Part shown: in pieces, positions 46,851 through 54,293 of the stretch
Layout: each line of letters opens with the position of its first letter
Position numbering within the stretch: the first letter of the stretch is position 1
Source: Lysobacteraceae bacterium SCN 69-320
Lineage (GTDB): Bacteria; Pseudomonadota; Gammaproteobacteria; Xanthomonadales; Rhodanobacteraceae
Reading direction: 5' to 3'
NCBI GenBank assembly: GCA_001725155.1
Contig: MEFP01000019.1
Location: forward strand, 1-64,000
DNA length: 64,000 bases
Made by a program: the position numbers and the translations under genes
The notes under the pieces: generated by a model
Databases searched by the model: none
The model's input: the letters and a program-made list of their open reading frames with translations, nothing else
What the model was told of the DNA's origin: nothing

Positions 46851-46926
46851 GCTCCCTTCGTCTAGTGGCCTAGGACATCGCCCTCTCACGGCGAGAACAG
46901 GGGTTCGAACCCCCTAGGGAGCGCCA
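46851..46926 (+). tRNA. tRNA-Glu (anticodon CUC)
   Basis: 76 bases. The acceptor arms GCTCCCT (46851-46857) and AGGGAGC (46916-46922) pair perfectly, with discriminator G and an encoded CCA (46924-46926). The anticodon stem TCGCC/GGCGA encloses CTCTCAC, giving CTC at 46885-46887. The T arm AGGGGTTCGAACCCCC is normal. It decodes GAG, a frequent codon in GC-rich genomes. The D-arm opening TTCGTCTAGTGGCC matches bacterial tRNA-Glu. Confidence 0.96.
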
Positions 46927-46965
46927 CTTTACTCCCCTTCCGTATACAGCAGGCTCGGTAGCCGC

Positions 46966-47289
46966 ATGCCTTTCGTTGTCACCGAAAACTGCATCAAGTG
47001 CAAGTACACCGATTGCGTCGAAGTCTGCCCGGTGGACTGCTTCCACGCAGGCCCGAACTTCCTCGTCATCGACCCCGACGAGTGCATCGACTGCACGCTT
47101 TGCGAGCCCGAGTGTCCGGCCAATGCGATCTATCCCGAGGACGACGTCCCGGCGGGCCAGGAGCACTTCATCGCGTTGAACGCCGAACTGGCCAAGTCCT
47201 GGCCGGTGCTGACCGAGCGCATAGACCCGCCTGCCGACGCCAAGGACTGGGACGGCAAGCCGGATAAACTGAGCCTGCTGCAACGCTGA
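46966..47289 (+). CDS. fdxA: 7Fe ferredoxin FdxA
   Basis: 107 residues, like Azotobacter ferredoxin I. The cysteines C9, C12, C17, C21, C25 and C40, C43, C46, C50 fit the [3Fe-4S] plus [4Fe-4S] pattern of this family: [17 protein letters not shown], then [12 protein letters not shown]. The long C-terminal tail ([17 protein letters not shown]) is also typical. It is a low-potential electron carrier. It could be a partner of the 2-oxoacid oxidoreductase encoded elsewhere in this window, but that is inference. The start at 46966 follows the tRNA by 39 bases, so part of its transcript may begin at the tRNA promoter. Confidence 0.95.
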   Translation: MPFVVTENCIKCKYTDCVEVCPVDCFHAGPNFLVIDPDECIDCTLCEPECPANAIYPEDDVPAGQEHFIALNAELAKSWPVLTERIDPPADAKDWDGKPDKLSLLQR

Positions 47290-47314
47290 CTGCAACGCCG
47301 AGGACTGCAACGCC

Positions 47315-47331
47315 GAGCCCCTGCGGGGCTC
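47315..47331. terminator. Short hairpin between fdxA and bamC
   Basis: GAGCCCC (47315-47321), loop TGC, GGGGCTC (47325-47331): seven perfect pairs, no T-run. It overlaps the bamC stop codon. Just upstream, ACTGCAACGCCGAG is directly repeated at about 47289-47316. Terminator activity is uncertain. Confidence 0.4.
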
Positions 47332-47869
47332 AGCCCAGCCGCTCGCGCAGCAACGCCGTGACACGCTGCACCGCTGCCGCGCCGCCACTGATGCTGACGC
47401 GGCTGCCGCTGCCGTCGGCACTGACGCCGACATTCACCGTCTCCGTCACCGTCTCGACCTTCTTGCGCGTGAACAGGCGCTTGAAGAAGCCACCCTCGTC
47501 ACGCGCACGCTTGCTGGTGACGGTCAACGAATAGGTATGCGAAGACTGGTCCCGCGCCGCAACGCTGCCGAGGTCGCTCGCGCGCTCCAGCGCCTTGCCG
47601 ACGCGTTCCCAGGTGCTGTCGACCGAGTCGGCGACAGTCAGACCGTCGACGCCGGTGGCGCCGCGGCCCGCGACCGGCCGCGAGCTGCCTGCCTGCGGAA
47701 CGATCAGCTCGCCGCGGCTCGGCGGCGCTTCGAGATCCGGCGGGATCTCCAACGGCCGCGCCTCGGCCGCCTTGTCCCATTCGGACCGCGACTTGAACAG
47801 GCTGCAACCACCCAGCAGGGGAATCAGCGCGACGAGCAGCGCAATTCGGATCGCGGACTTCGAATTCAC
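47330..47869 (-). CDS. bamC: BamC-like outer-membrane lipoprotein, short form
   Basis: 179 residues. The signal peptide ends in the lipobox LLGGC (Cys about 23), so it should be a lipoprotein. The EIPPDL motif typical of the BamC N-terminal arm follows, then a single mixed alpha/beta domain (about 75-179) with STWERVGKALERA. BamC belongs to the BAM complex that folds outer-membrane proteins. E. coli BamC is about 344 residues with two helix-grip domains, and only one is present here. The call rests on the lipobox, the EIPPDL arm and the conserved order with dapA. The GTG at 47869, with AAGG seven bases upstream, was chosen over the TTG at 47875. Confidence 0.82.
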   Translation of the reverse strand: MNSKSAIRIALLVALIPLLGGCSLFKSRSEWDKAAEARPLEIPPDLEAPPSRGELIVPQAGSSRPVAGRGATGVDGLTVADSVDSTWERVGKALERASDLGSVAARDQSSHTYSLTVTSKRARDEGGFFKRLFTRKKVETVTETVNVGVSADGSGSRVSISGGAAAVQRVTALLRERLG

Positions 47870-47914
47870 GGGCAAACCTTGATCAGTATTTGGACGGTAT
47901 GGCGAGCCGACGGG

Positions 47915-48799
47915 TCAAACCGCCGCATCTTGCAGGTTCGAGAGCAGATCGCGCAAGCGCTCGCGGTGGGGTGTGGACAGCTCGGTCAGCGGCAGGCGTG
48001 GGCGCGAACTGCCCAGGCCCTGCAACGAGAGCCCCCACTTCAGCGGAATCGGGTTGGATTCCAACCCAAGCGCATCGAACAGAGGCTGAAGACGCGCGTC
48101 CAGCGCCGCGGTTTCATCGCGGCGACCGGCCCGGGCTGCGTCGCAGAGCGCGCGGAACGCCGTCGGAACGAGATTGTTGGCGACCGAGATCACGCCGTCG
48201 GCGCCGGCCAGCAGACTGCGCGCGGCCGTGGAATCGTCGCCGGAAAGAATACGGAAGGTACCGCTGCGCAGCGCCAGCAGCTGCGCGACGCGCTCCGCGT
48301 CGGCGACGGCTTCCTTGATGGCGACCACGTTCGGATGCGTGGCCAAGCGCGCGACCGTCGTCGGCAGCAGGTCGCAGCCGGTACGGCCGGGCACGTTGTA
48401 GAGCACGATCGGAAGGCCGGCCGAATCGGCGATGGCCGCATAGTGCGCGTACAGGCCTTCCTGGGTCGGACGCACGTAGTAAGGCGTCACGACCAGCGCC
48501 GCATCGGCGCCGAGGTTGAACGCCTGCTGCGTCGCCGCCAGCGTCTTGGCGGTATTCGCACCGCCGGTGCCGACCAGCACCGGCACGCGACCGGCAGCGA
48601 TATCGACGCCGCGGCGCACCAGCGTATCGAGCTCGTCCGTAGTCAGCGCGTGCGCTTCGCCGGTGGAGCCGGCAATGACCAGAGCCTGGGTGCCGCCGGC
48701 GATCTGCCGCTCGATCAGCCGCGCGAACGCATCGAGGTCCAGCTGACCGTTCGAATCGAACGGCGTCGCCAGCGCACAGATGCTTCCGGACAGATTCAA
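47915..48799 (-). CDS. dapA: 4-hydroxy-tetrahydrodipicolinate synthase
   Basis: 294 residues. Motifs GSTGEAHALTTDE, VVTPYYVRPTQEGLYAHYAAIAD, LYNVPGRTGCDL and VVAIKEAVAD (Schiff-base lysine), with ILSGDDSTAA, are diagnostic. It condenses pyruvate and aspartate semialdehyde in lysine/diaminopimelate synthesis. The start is a TTG at 48799, giving NLSGSICALATPFD, which aligns with the family N-terminus. No better start is in frame. It precedes bamC by 45 bases, as in E. coli. Confidence 0.94.
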   Translation of the reverse strand: MNLSGSICALATPFDSNGQLDLDAFARLIERQIAGGTQALVIAGSTGEAHALTTDELDTLVRRGVDIAAGRVPVLVGTGGANTAKTLAATQQAFNLGADAALVVTPYYVRPTQEGLYAHYAAIADSAGLPIVLYNVPGRTGCDLLPTTVARLATHPNVVAIKEAVADAERVAQLLALRSGTFRILSGDDSTAARSLLAGADGVISVANNLVPTAFRALCDAARAGRRDETAALDARLQPLFDALGLESNPIPLKWGLSLQGLGSSRPRLPLTELSTPHRERLRDLLSNLQDAAV

Positions 48800-48918
48800 A
48801 TGCGGGATTCCGGACTCGGAAAAGAGCGGCGGATGTTACTTGCGGCCCCCTGGTGTGGCAAGTATTCTGCGGCCACTGCCGGCGCGGTTCGGCACCACCT
48901 CCAGGCGACGCACGGATC

Positions 48919-49503
48919 GTGAAGCAAGCAGGTAAATCCGCCTTGACCGAAACCGCGTCACGCCCGCCGGCGAACGAGAACTACCTCCTCATCAATGCGT
49001 TCGCACCGCAGCCGGAATCGCCGCTGGTCGCGGTCACCCGGCGCATTTCCGAATGCGGCTGCAATCTCGTCGACGCGCGCGTCGCGGCGCTGGGCTCGGA
49101 CGTCTCGGTGCTCGCGCTTGCGGTCGGCCCCTGGGATGCGATCGCCAAGCTCGAGAATGCGCTGAACAAGCTCGAACGCGGCGAGAACCTGCGCATCACG
49201 CATTTCCGCACCGGCCCCAAGCCCGTGCAGAACACCTTGTTGCCGTATGTCGTGGAAGTCATCGCGGCGGACCGGCCCGGCATCCTGCACCAGCTCGCGG
49301 AATTCTTCGGCCGCCGCGGCATCACGATCGAACAGCTGCATTCGTCGCGCTATCGTGCGATGCAGACCGGCGCTGACATGTTCTCGGCCCAGGTCACCAT
49401 CGGCATCCCCGCGACGACGCATATCGCCGCGCTGCGCGATGATTTCCTCGAGTTCTGCGACGGACTGAATCTCGACGCCATCATGGACCCCATGAAATTC
49501 TGA
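48919..49503 (+). CDS. gcvR: GcvR-like ACT-domain regulator
   Basis: About 194 residues with two ACT domains: one around NYLLINAFAPQPESPLVAVT and the second around YVVEVIAADRPGILHQLAEFF. In E. coli GcvR binds GcvA and represses the glycine cleavage genes when glycine is low. The dapA, gcvR and bcp order matches E. coli, which strengthens the call. The start is uncertain: GTG at 48919 or TTG at 48943 (with GCAGG about ten bases upstream), since the first conserved residues begin after both. No glycine-cleavage genes are in the window. Confidence 0.85.
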   Translation: MKQAGKSALTETASRPPANENYLLINAFAPQPESPLVAVTRRISECGCNLVDARVAALGSDVSVLALAVGPWDAIAKLENALNKLERGENLRITHFRTGPKPVQNTLLPYVVEVIAADRPGILHQLAEFFGRRGITIEQLHSSRYRAMQTGADMFSAQVTIGIPATTHIAALRDDFLEFCDGLNLDAIMDPMKF

Positions 49504-49505
49504 CC

Positions 49506-49967
49506 ATGCTCGAACCCGGCGCCAAGGCTCCTGCACTGACCGGCACCACTGCCGATGGCACGTCCCTGAAACTGTCCGCCCTGCGCGGCCAGTGGGTCGT
49601 GGTCTATTTCTATCCCAAGGACAACACGCCGGCCTGCACCACCGAGGCGCAGAACTTCCGCGACTTGCAGGCCGAGTTCGCCGCACGCAACGCCGTCATC
49701 ATCGGCGTCTCGCGCGACACGGCGCGCACGCACGGGAATTTCGCGACGAAGCAGAAGCTTAGCTTCGCCCTGATCGCCGACACCGATGAGACCTGGTGCA
49801 AGGCGTTCGACGTGATCCACGAGAAGGTGCTCTACGGCCGCCGTTATCTGGGCATCGTGCGCAGCACCTTCCTGATCGACCCGGCCGGCCGCATCCATCA
49901 GCGCTGGAGCCCGGTGAAAGTGCCGGGCCATGCGGCCGATGTGCTCGGGAGCATCCCGGCCGCGTGA
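49506..49967 (+). CDS. bcp: Bacterioferritin comigratory protein (PrxQ/Bcp) peroxiredoxin
   Basis: 153 residues. The thioredoxin-like fold opens GAKAPALTGTTADG, with YFYPKDNTPACTTEAQNF. Peroxidatic Cys44 is in TPACTT. The usual second cysteine five residues later (C50 in E. coli Bcp) is absent, with Gln at 49. Another cysteine lies at 98 (DETWCKAFD), outside the two common PrxQ positions I recall. It reduces peroxides using thioredoxin. The order gcvR-bcp is conserved, and the start is two bases past the gcvR stop. Confidence 0.92.
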   Translation: MLEPGAKAPALTGTTADGTSLKLSALRGQWVVVYFYPKDNTPACTTEAQNFRDLQAEFAARNAVIIGVSRDTARTHGNFATKQKLSFALIADTDETWCKAFDVIHEKVLYGRRYLGIVRSTFLIDPAGRIHQRWSPVKVPGHAADVLGSIPAA

Positions 49968-50047
49968 GTGCCGCCGGCGCCCCGACCCGCGTCCTCCCGG
50001 AGCGGCGTCCGCCGGTCCGGCCTTATCCCCCCGCCCGAGGCTGACGC

Positions 50048-51439
50048 ATGACCCGAGGCAAGCGCATCTACGTGCTCGATACCAACGTGCTGATGCACGA
50101 CCCTACTTCGCTGTTCCGCTTCGAGGAGCACGACGTATTCATCCCGATGACGGTCCTGGAAGAACTGGACAATGCCAAAAAGGGAACCTCCGAGGTATCG
50201 CGCAATGCGCGCCAGGTCAGCCGCTTCATCAACGAACTGATCGAGCACGGCGGCGACCGCAAGATCGAGGAAGGCCTGGACCTGGTTTCGCCGCAGGGCG
50301 TGAACCTCAAGCGCAGCAAGGCCGTCGGGCGGCTGTATTTCCAGACGCGCACGCCGGAAACCCTGCCGGGCAAGATCAAGGCCGACAACCAGATCCTCGC
50401 TGCGGTGCTGATGCTGCGCGACATGCACAAGCGTGTGCCGGTCGTCCTCGTCAGCAAGGACATCAATCTGCGCATCAAGGCCTCGATCTACGGCATCACC
50501 GCTGAGGATTACGAGAACGATCGCGCGCTCGATGATTTCAGCCTGCTGTATTCCGGCCACGCCGAACTCGCCGAAGGCTTCTGGTCGCTGCACCAGAAGG
50601 ATCTGAAGTCCTGGCAGGAGCGCAACCACACGTTCTACGAGGTACGCCTGCGCAAGAACGAGGACTGGTATCCGCACCAGTGTCTGTACATTCCCGACGG
50701 CGACGACATGCTCGAGCTGCGCGTGATCGAAGTACGCGACGGCCGCGCGCGTCTGCGCCTCATGGACGACTACACCGGTTCGCACAATGTCTGGGGCATC
50801 ACTGCGCGCAACCGCGAACAGAATTTTGCGCTCAACCTGCTGATGGACCCGGACGTCGACTTCGTCACCCTGCTCGGCACGGCCGGCACCGGCAAGACGC
50901 TGCTCGCGCTGGCCGCGGGACTGGCCCAGGTCATGGACCAGCAGCGTTATCGTGAAATCATCATGACGCGCGCAACGGTCTCGGTTGGCGAGGACATCGG
51001 CTTCCTGCCCGGCACCGAAGAGGAAAAGATGACGCCGTGGATGGGCGCGCTGACCGACAACCTCGAAGTGCTGACCAGCCCCAGCGAGGGCGGCGCCTGG
51101 GGCCGCGCGGCGACCAACGACCTGCTCGCCTCGCGCATCAAGATCCGCTCGCTGAACTTCATGCGGGGACGCACCTTTCTGAGCCGCTACGTCATCATCG
51201 ACGAGGCACAGAACCTCACCCCCAAGCAGATGAAGACCTTGCTGACGCGCGCCGGCCCCGGCACCAAGATGATCTGCCTCGGCAACGTCGAGCAGATCGA
51301 CACCCCCTACCTGACCGAAACGACTTCGGGCCTGACCTACGCCGTGGACCGCTTCAAGGAATGGCAGCACAGCGCGCACATCACGCTGCGCCGTGGCGAA
51401 CGTTCGCGGCTTGCGGATTACGCGTCGGAGAAGCTTTGA
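50048..51439 (+). CDS. PIN-PhoH ATPase (PhoH2/YlaK type)
   Basis: 463 residues. A PIN domain (about 6-135, YVLDTNVLMHDP and the acidic VLEELDNAKKG) is followed by the PhoH ATPase domain: Walker A GTAGTGKTLLAL (about 277-288), TRATVSVGEDIGFLPGTEEEK, Walker B VIIDEAQN (about 383-390) and CLGNVEQIDTPYL. Proteins of this PIN-PhoH class were described as RNA helicase/nucleases in mycobacteria, but the role in gammaproteobacteria is not settled. It is followed by an inverted repeat at 51441-51482. Confidence 0.9.
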   Translation: MTRGKRIYVLDTNVLMHDPTSLFRFEEHDVFIPMTVLEELDNAKKGTSEVSRNARQVSRFINELIEHGGDRKIEEGLDLVSPQGVNLKRSKAVGRLYFQTRTPETLPGKIKADNQILAAVLMLRDMHKRVPVVLVSKDINLRIKASIYGITAEDYENDRALDDFSLLYSGHAELAEGFWSLHQKDLKSWQERNHTFYEVRLRKNEDWYPHQCLYIPDGDDMLELRVIEVRDGRARLRLMDDYTGSHNVWGITARNREQNFALNLLMDPDVDFVTLLGTAGTGKTLLALAAGLAQVMDQQRYREIIMTRATVSVGEDIGFLPGTEEEKMTPWMGALTDNLEVLTSPSEGGAWGRAATNDLLASRIKIRSLNFMRGRTFLSRYVIIDEAQNLTPKQMKTLLTRAGPGTKMICLGNVEQIDTPYLTETTSGLTYAVDRFKEWQHSAHITLRRGERSRLADYASEKL

Positions 51440-51440
51440 T

Positions 51441-51482
51441 TCGAAGCTGCGCGGTGCGCAGATGCGCATCGCGCAGCTTCGA
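51441..51482. terminator. Long inverted repeat after the PIN-PhoH gene
   Basis: Perfect 13-base arms TCGAAGCTGCGCG (51441-51453) and CGCGCAGCTTCGA (51470-51482), with a 16-base loop containing two TGCGCA palindromes, beginning two bases after the stop codon. There is no T-run. It could be a terminator, an RNA-stability hairpin or a binding site. Confidence 0.45.
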
Positions 51483-51656
51483 GCGGGAATGGGAAATTCG
51501 GAACCGGAAAGCTGCACGGCGCCGCATGCCCTCCGGCCCGCCGGGCGTTCAAGACCGTGAGAACCTGCGGTTATGAACGATGACCATTCGTCCCTTGAGG
51601 GGAGGGTCTTCGACCTTGCTCTACGACTCCCGGTAACCGGTCGCGCCGATCGCAAA

Positions 51657-51682
51657 CAAAAAAAGGGGAGCATAGCTCCCCT
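51657..51682 (-). terminator. Intrinsic terminator of the FadL-like gene
   Basis: On the minus strand AGGGGAGC-loop-GCTCCCCT (51664-51682; eight base pairs, 3-base loop) is followed by eight T residues. It ends transcription of the FadL-like gene, whose stop is at 51711. Confidence 0.87.
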
Positions 51683-51710
51683 GTTCAAAAGCCCATGGAG
51701 TTTGCAAAAG

Positions 51711-52835
51711 TCAGAAGCGCGTCGCGAGCACCGCTTCGAATTCGAGCTGGTTACCGACCAGCGAATTGCGCGAGGCGTAATTGGTCGGCGCACCGAACAG
51801 GTATTGCGCCGGCGCATAGCTCGTGATGAAACGGAACTGGCCGTTCTGCCCTATCCAGCGCGAATAGCTCAGATCGAAGCTGTAATTCGACACATCGCCG
51901 AGCAGGCGGTCGAGCAGCGGCGAGGTCGGCGCCGGCTGCGTGCGCGTGCTGTACCGCAGCGAGACATCGCCATTGCGGCCGCCGTGCCAGACCGAAGACA
52001 GGCTGTAGACGTCCAGATCGCTCCATTCGAACACCGGGCTCGCGCCGCTGCCGAGTGCGGCGAGGAAACGCCGCGGCAGGGTCGGGCTCGTGAACGCACG
52101 GATATCGCTGTACATCACGCGTTCTATGTTGAACTCGAAGCTGAGCCAGGGCGCCAGACCGACACCGAGGTTCAGGCTTGCGCTGGCCGGAATGTCGAAA
52201 TCACCGGGGTCGGCATAGACGCCGCGGTAACTGTTGAACGCGTCCATGTTGACGCGCGACTGGTAGCTCGTCGTCCAGCGCAGGCGCTCGCCGAGCATTT
52301 CGCTGAACTCGACGCGCACGCCGCGGCCATAGGCCGCAGTCGTCGGACCCGGCGGGGCGGCAAACTCGTCGATGCCGTATTCGCTGTCGCCGAACGTCGC
52401 ATTTGCGAAACGCTGATAGGCGAACAGCGCAGCCACCGACCAGCGGCCACTGTCGCCCCAGCCGCGCACATAGGACGGCGCGACGATGTAGCGATGCAGA
52501 CCCGGACGGGCTTCGGGAATCAGGCGCGGCACGATGCCGTTGTCGCCGAGGCGGCTGCTCGGAACTTCGTCGACGCCGCTGCGCACGGACACGCCGATCA
52601 GTGCGTTGCTGCCGATCGCCGTATAGCTTGAACGGCTGCCGCGAATCGTGGCGAGCTCGAGCAGTTGCGGCGCGACGGCGGGTGTTGCGGGTTCGGCCCA
52701 GGAGAAATCGGGCTGGATGCTCTGGCGGGCATACTCCTGCCAGCGCTGCATAACGGATTCACCACCGAGTTGGGCGAAGGCGGCCGGAGCAAGGAAATAG
52801 AAAGGGAGCGTCAGGCCAAAACTGATCGCTCCCAT
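51711..52835 (-). CDS. FadL-like outer-membrane barrel
   Basis: 374 residues. It has a signal peptide ending AFAQ (about 22 residues), then alternating amphipathic strands with TNYASRNSLVGNQLEFEAVL and terminal residues ATRF (C-terminal Phe). The late region SDLDVYSLSSVWHGG and SFDLSYSRWIGQNG resemble FadL-family transporters of fatty acids or aromatic compounds. The N-terminal NPA hatch motif of FadL is not obvious, so the family is tentative. The ATG at 52835 has AGGA six bases upstream and fits the signal peptide, better than in-frame ATGs further upstream. It is divergent to thiD, with a 200-base gap. Confidence 0.75.
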   Translation of the reverse strand: MGAISFGLTLPFYFLAPAAFAQLGGESVMQRWQEYARQSIQPDFSWAEPATPAVAPQLLELATIRGSRSSYTAIGSNALIGVSVRSGVDEVPSSRLGDNGIVPRLIPEARPGLHRYIVAPSYVRGWGDSGRWSVAALFAYQRFANATFGDSEYGIDEFAAPPGPTTAAYGRGVRVEFSEMLGERLRWTTSYQSRVNMDAFNSYRGVYADPGDFDIPASASLNLGVGLAPWLSFEFNIERVMYSDIRAFTSPTLPRRFLAALGSGASPVFEWSDLDVYSLSSVWHGGRNGDVSLRYSTRTQPAPTSPLLDRLLGDVSNYSFDLSYSRWIGQNGQFRFITSYAPAQYLFGAPTNYASRNSLVGNQLEFEAVLATRF

Positions 52836-53038
52836 CGGCTTCCTCGACGCTGCTGTTGCGCTAGCCCGGTACATGACCTGCCGTGTGGTTCCATGGCTTG
52901 TGGTGATTGTCGACGCGGAGTTTGGCAAGAACGCAACAGCGAGTCAAGTACGCAACACTACCGATTTACCGAGTTCTGACGGCAATTTGCGCCGATTCCG
53001 CGGCGCACGGCCACCAACCTGTTGCAGGATTACAACAA

Positions 53039-53857
53039 ATGCAGACCCCTCGTCCCCGCCCCAGCGTGCTGACCGTGGCCGGCTCGGACTCCGGCGGTGG
53101 CGCCGGCATCCAAGCCGACCTCAAGACCTTCCAGGCGCATGGCGTCCACGGCACCAGCGTGATCACGGCGGTGACCGCGCAGAACACGCGTGCCGTCACG
53201 GCCGTGCATGGCATCCCGGCAGCACAGATCCAGGCGCAGATCGCCGCCGTGCTCGACGACTTCATGATCGCCGCCTGGAAGACCGGCATGCTGGCCGACG
53301 CGCGCACGATCCGCGCCGTCGCGCGCGGCATGGCAACCGCCACGGCGGCAGCCTATGTCCTGGACCCGGTGATGATCGCGACCAGCGGCGCCTCGCTGCT
53401 GCAGGCCTCCGCAGTCACGGCGCTGCGCGAGCATCTGTTGCCGCTGGCGCGCGTGGTCACGCCGAACCTGCCCGAAGCTGCTGCGCTGGGTGGCCGACCG
53501 ATACGCCGGGCCGGCGATCTCGACCGCATCGCCGAAGACCTGCTGGCTGACGGCGCCGGCGCCGTGCTGATCAAGGGCGGCCATCAGCGCGGCGCCGAGG
53601 TCGTCGACCGGCTCTACTGCGACGGCCGGTTGCACGAGTACGTCCACCTGCGCCTGAAACGCAACGGCCACGGCACCGGCTGCACCCTGGCGGCGGCCCT
53701 TGCCGCGAACCTGGCCCGCGGCCAGGACCTGCCGGCGGCCTGCGCCGCCGCGACCGACTACGTATATGCCGCGCTGGACGCGGCCTACCGGCCTGGGCGC
53801 AGCCGGGTCGACGTGCTCGACCACGCGGTCGCACCACCGCGGCGGCGGCGGCCGTAG
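53039..53857 (+). CDS. thiD: Hydroxymethylpyrimidine/phosphomethylpyrimidine kinase
   Basis: 272 residues. Motifs [66 protein letters not shown] and [18 protein letters not shown] are diagnostic. It phosphorylates HMP and HMP-P in thiamine synthesis. The ATG at 53039 was chosen by ribosome-binding site (AGGA) and family N-terminus. No other thi gene is nearby, and no TPP riboswitch was recognised upstream. Confidence 0.95.
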   Translation: MQTPRPRPSVLTVAGSDSGGGAGIQADLKTFQAHGVHGTSVITAVTAQNTRAVTAVHGIPAAQIQAQIAAVLDDFMIAAWKTGMLADARTIRAVARGMATATAAAYVLDPVMIATSGASLLQASAVTALREHLLPLARVVTPNLPEAAALGGRPIRRAGDLDRIAEDLLADGAGAVLIKGGHQRGAEVVDRLYCDGRLHEYVHLRLKRNGHGTGCTLAAALAANLARGQDLPAACAAATDYVYAALDAAYRPGRSRVDVLDHAVAPPRRRRP

Positions 53858-53993
53858 CCGCTCCCCGGTCGGGTCCACGCGCACGCTGTCGTCCCTGCCA
53901 TTCGTGGACCGACCACGAGGCGCTATTGACTCGCCGCGGCGCCGGGCGCAAAAGCCATTTCCCACATCACCCGCCACCGGAAGGACCAACGTG

Positions 53994-54293
53994 ATGAAGC
54001 CCATTGCACTCAGCGGCGCCGCCTGGCTGCTGGCCCTGTCGGCAACGCCGGCGCTGGCCGCGACGCCGATACCGGAATTTCTGCCGCTGACCGGCAGCAA
54101 GTACGCCTCGCAGGCCAGGAGCAGCGGCCCGGTCATGCGCTCGGCCGAGAAGCAGACCATGGATGCGCCGCTGATCAGCGAAGTCCGCGCCGTGCCCGGT
54201 CCCGACGGGCGCATCGAAATCCGCTGCCGCGAGCTGCCGAATCCGCGACGCCGGGACGCCGACCGGCATGCCGGCCCGGGGCCGCAGCAATGA
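53994..54293 (+). CDS. Small secreted protein coupled to a metalloprotease gene
   Basis: 99 residues. It has a signal peptide ending LA-A (about 22 residues), then TPIPEFLPLTGSKYASQARS and a polar, Arg-rich C-terminal half with no cysteine pair or known motif. The ATG has AAGGA about eight bases upstream. The stop overlaps the next start by four bases (ATGA), so it is likely coupled to the metalloprotease. I do not recognise the family. It might be a chaperone, inhibitor or substrate partner of the protease, inferred only from the arrangement. Confidence 0.75.
   Translation: MKPIALSGAAWLLALSATPALAATPIPEFLPLTGSKYASQARSSGPVMRSAEKQTMDAPLISEVRAVPGPDGRIEIRCRELPNPRRRDADRHAGPGPQQ

Noticed and set aside
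52836-53038. TPP riboswitch upstream of thiD
   Set aside because: The conserved CUGAGA and surrounding THI-box elements were not found.
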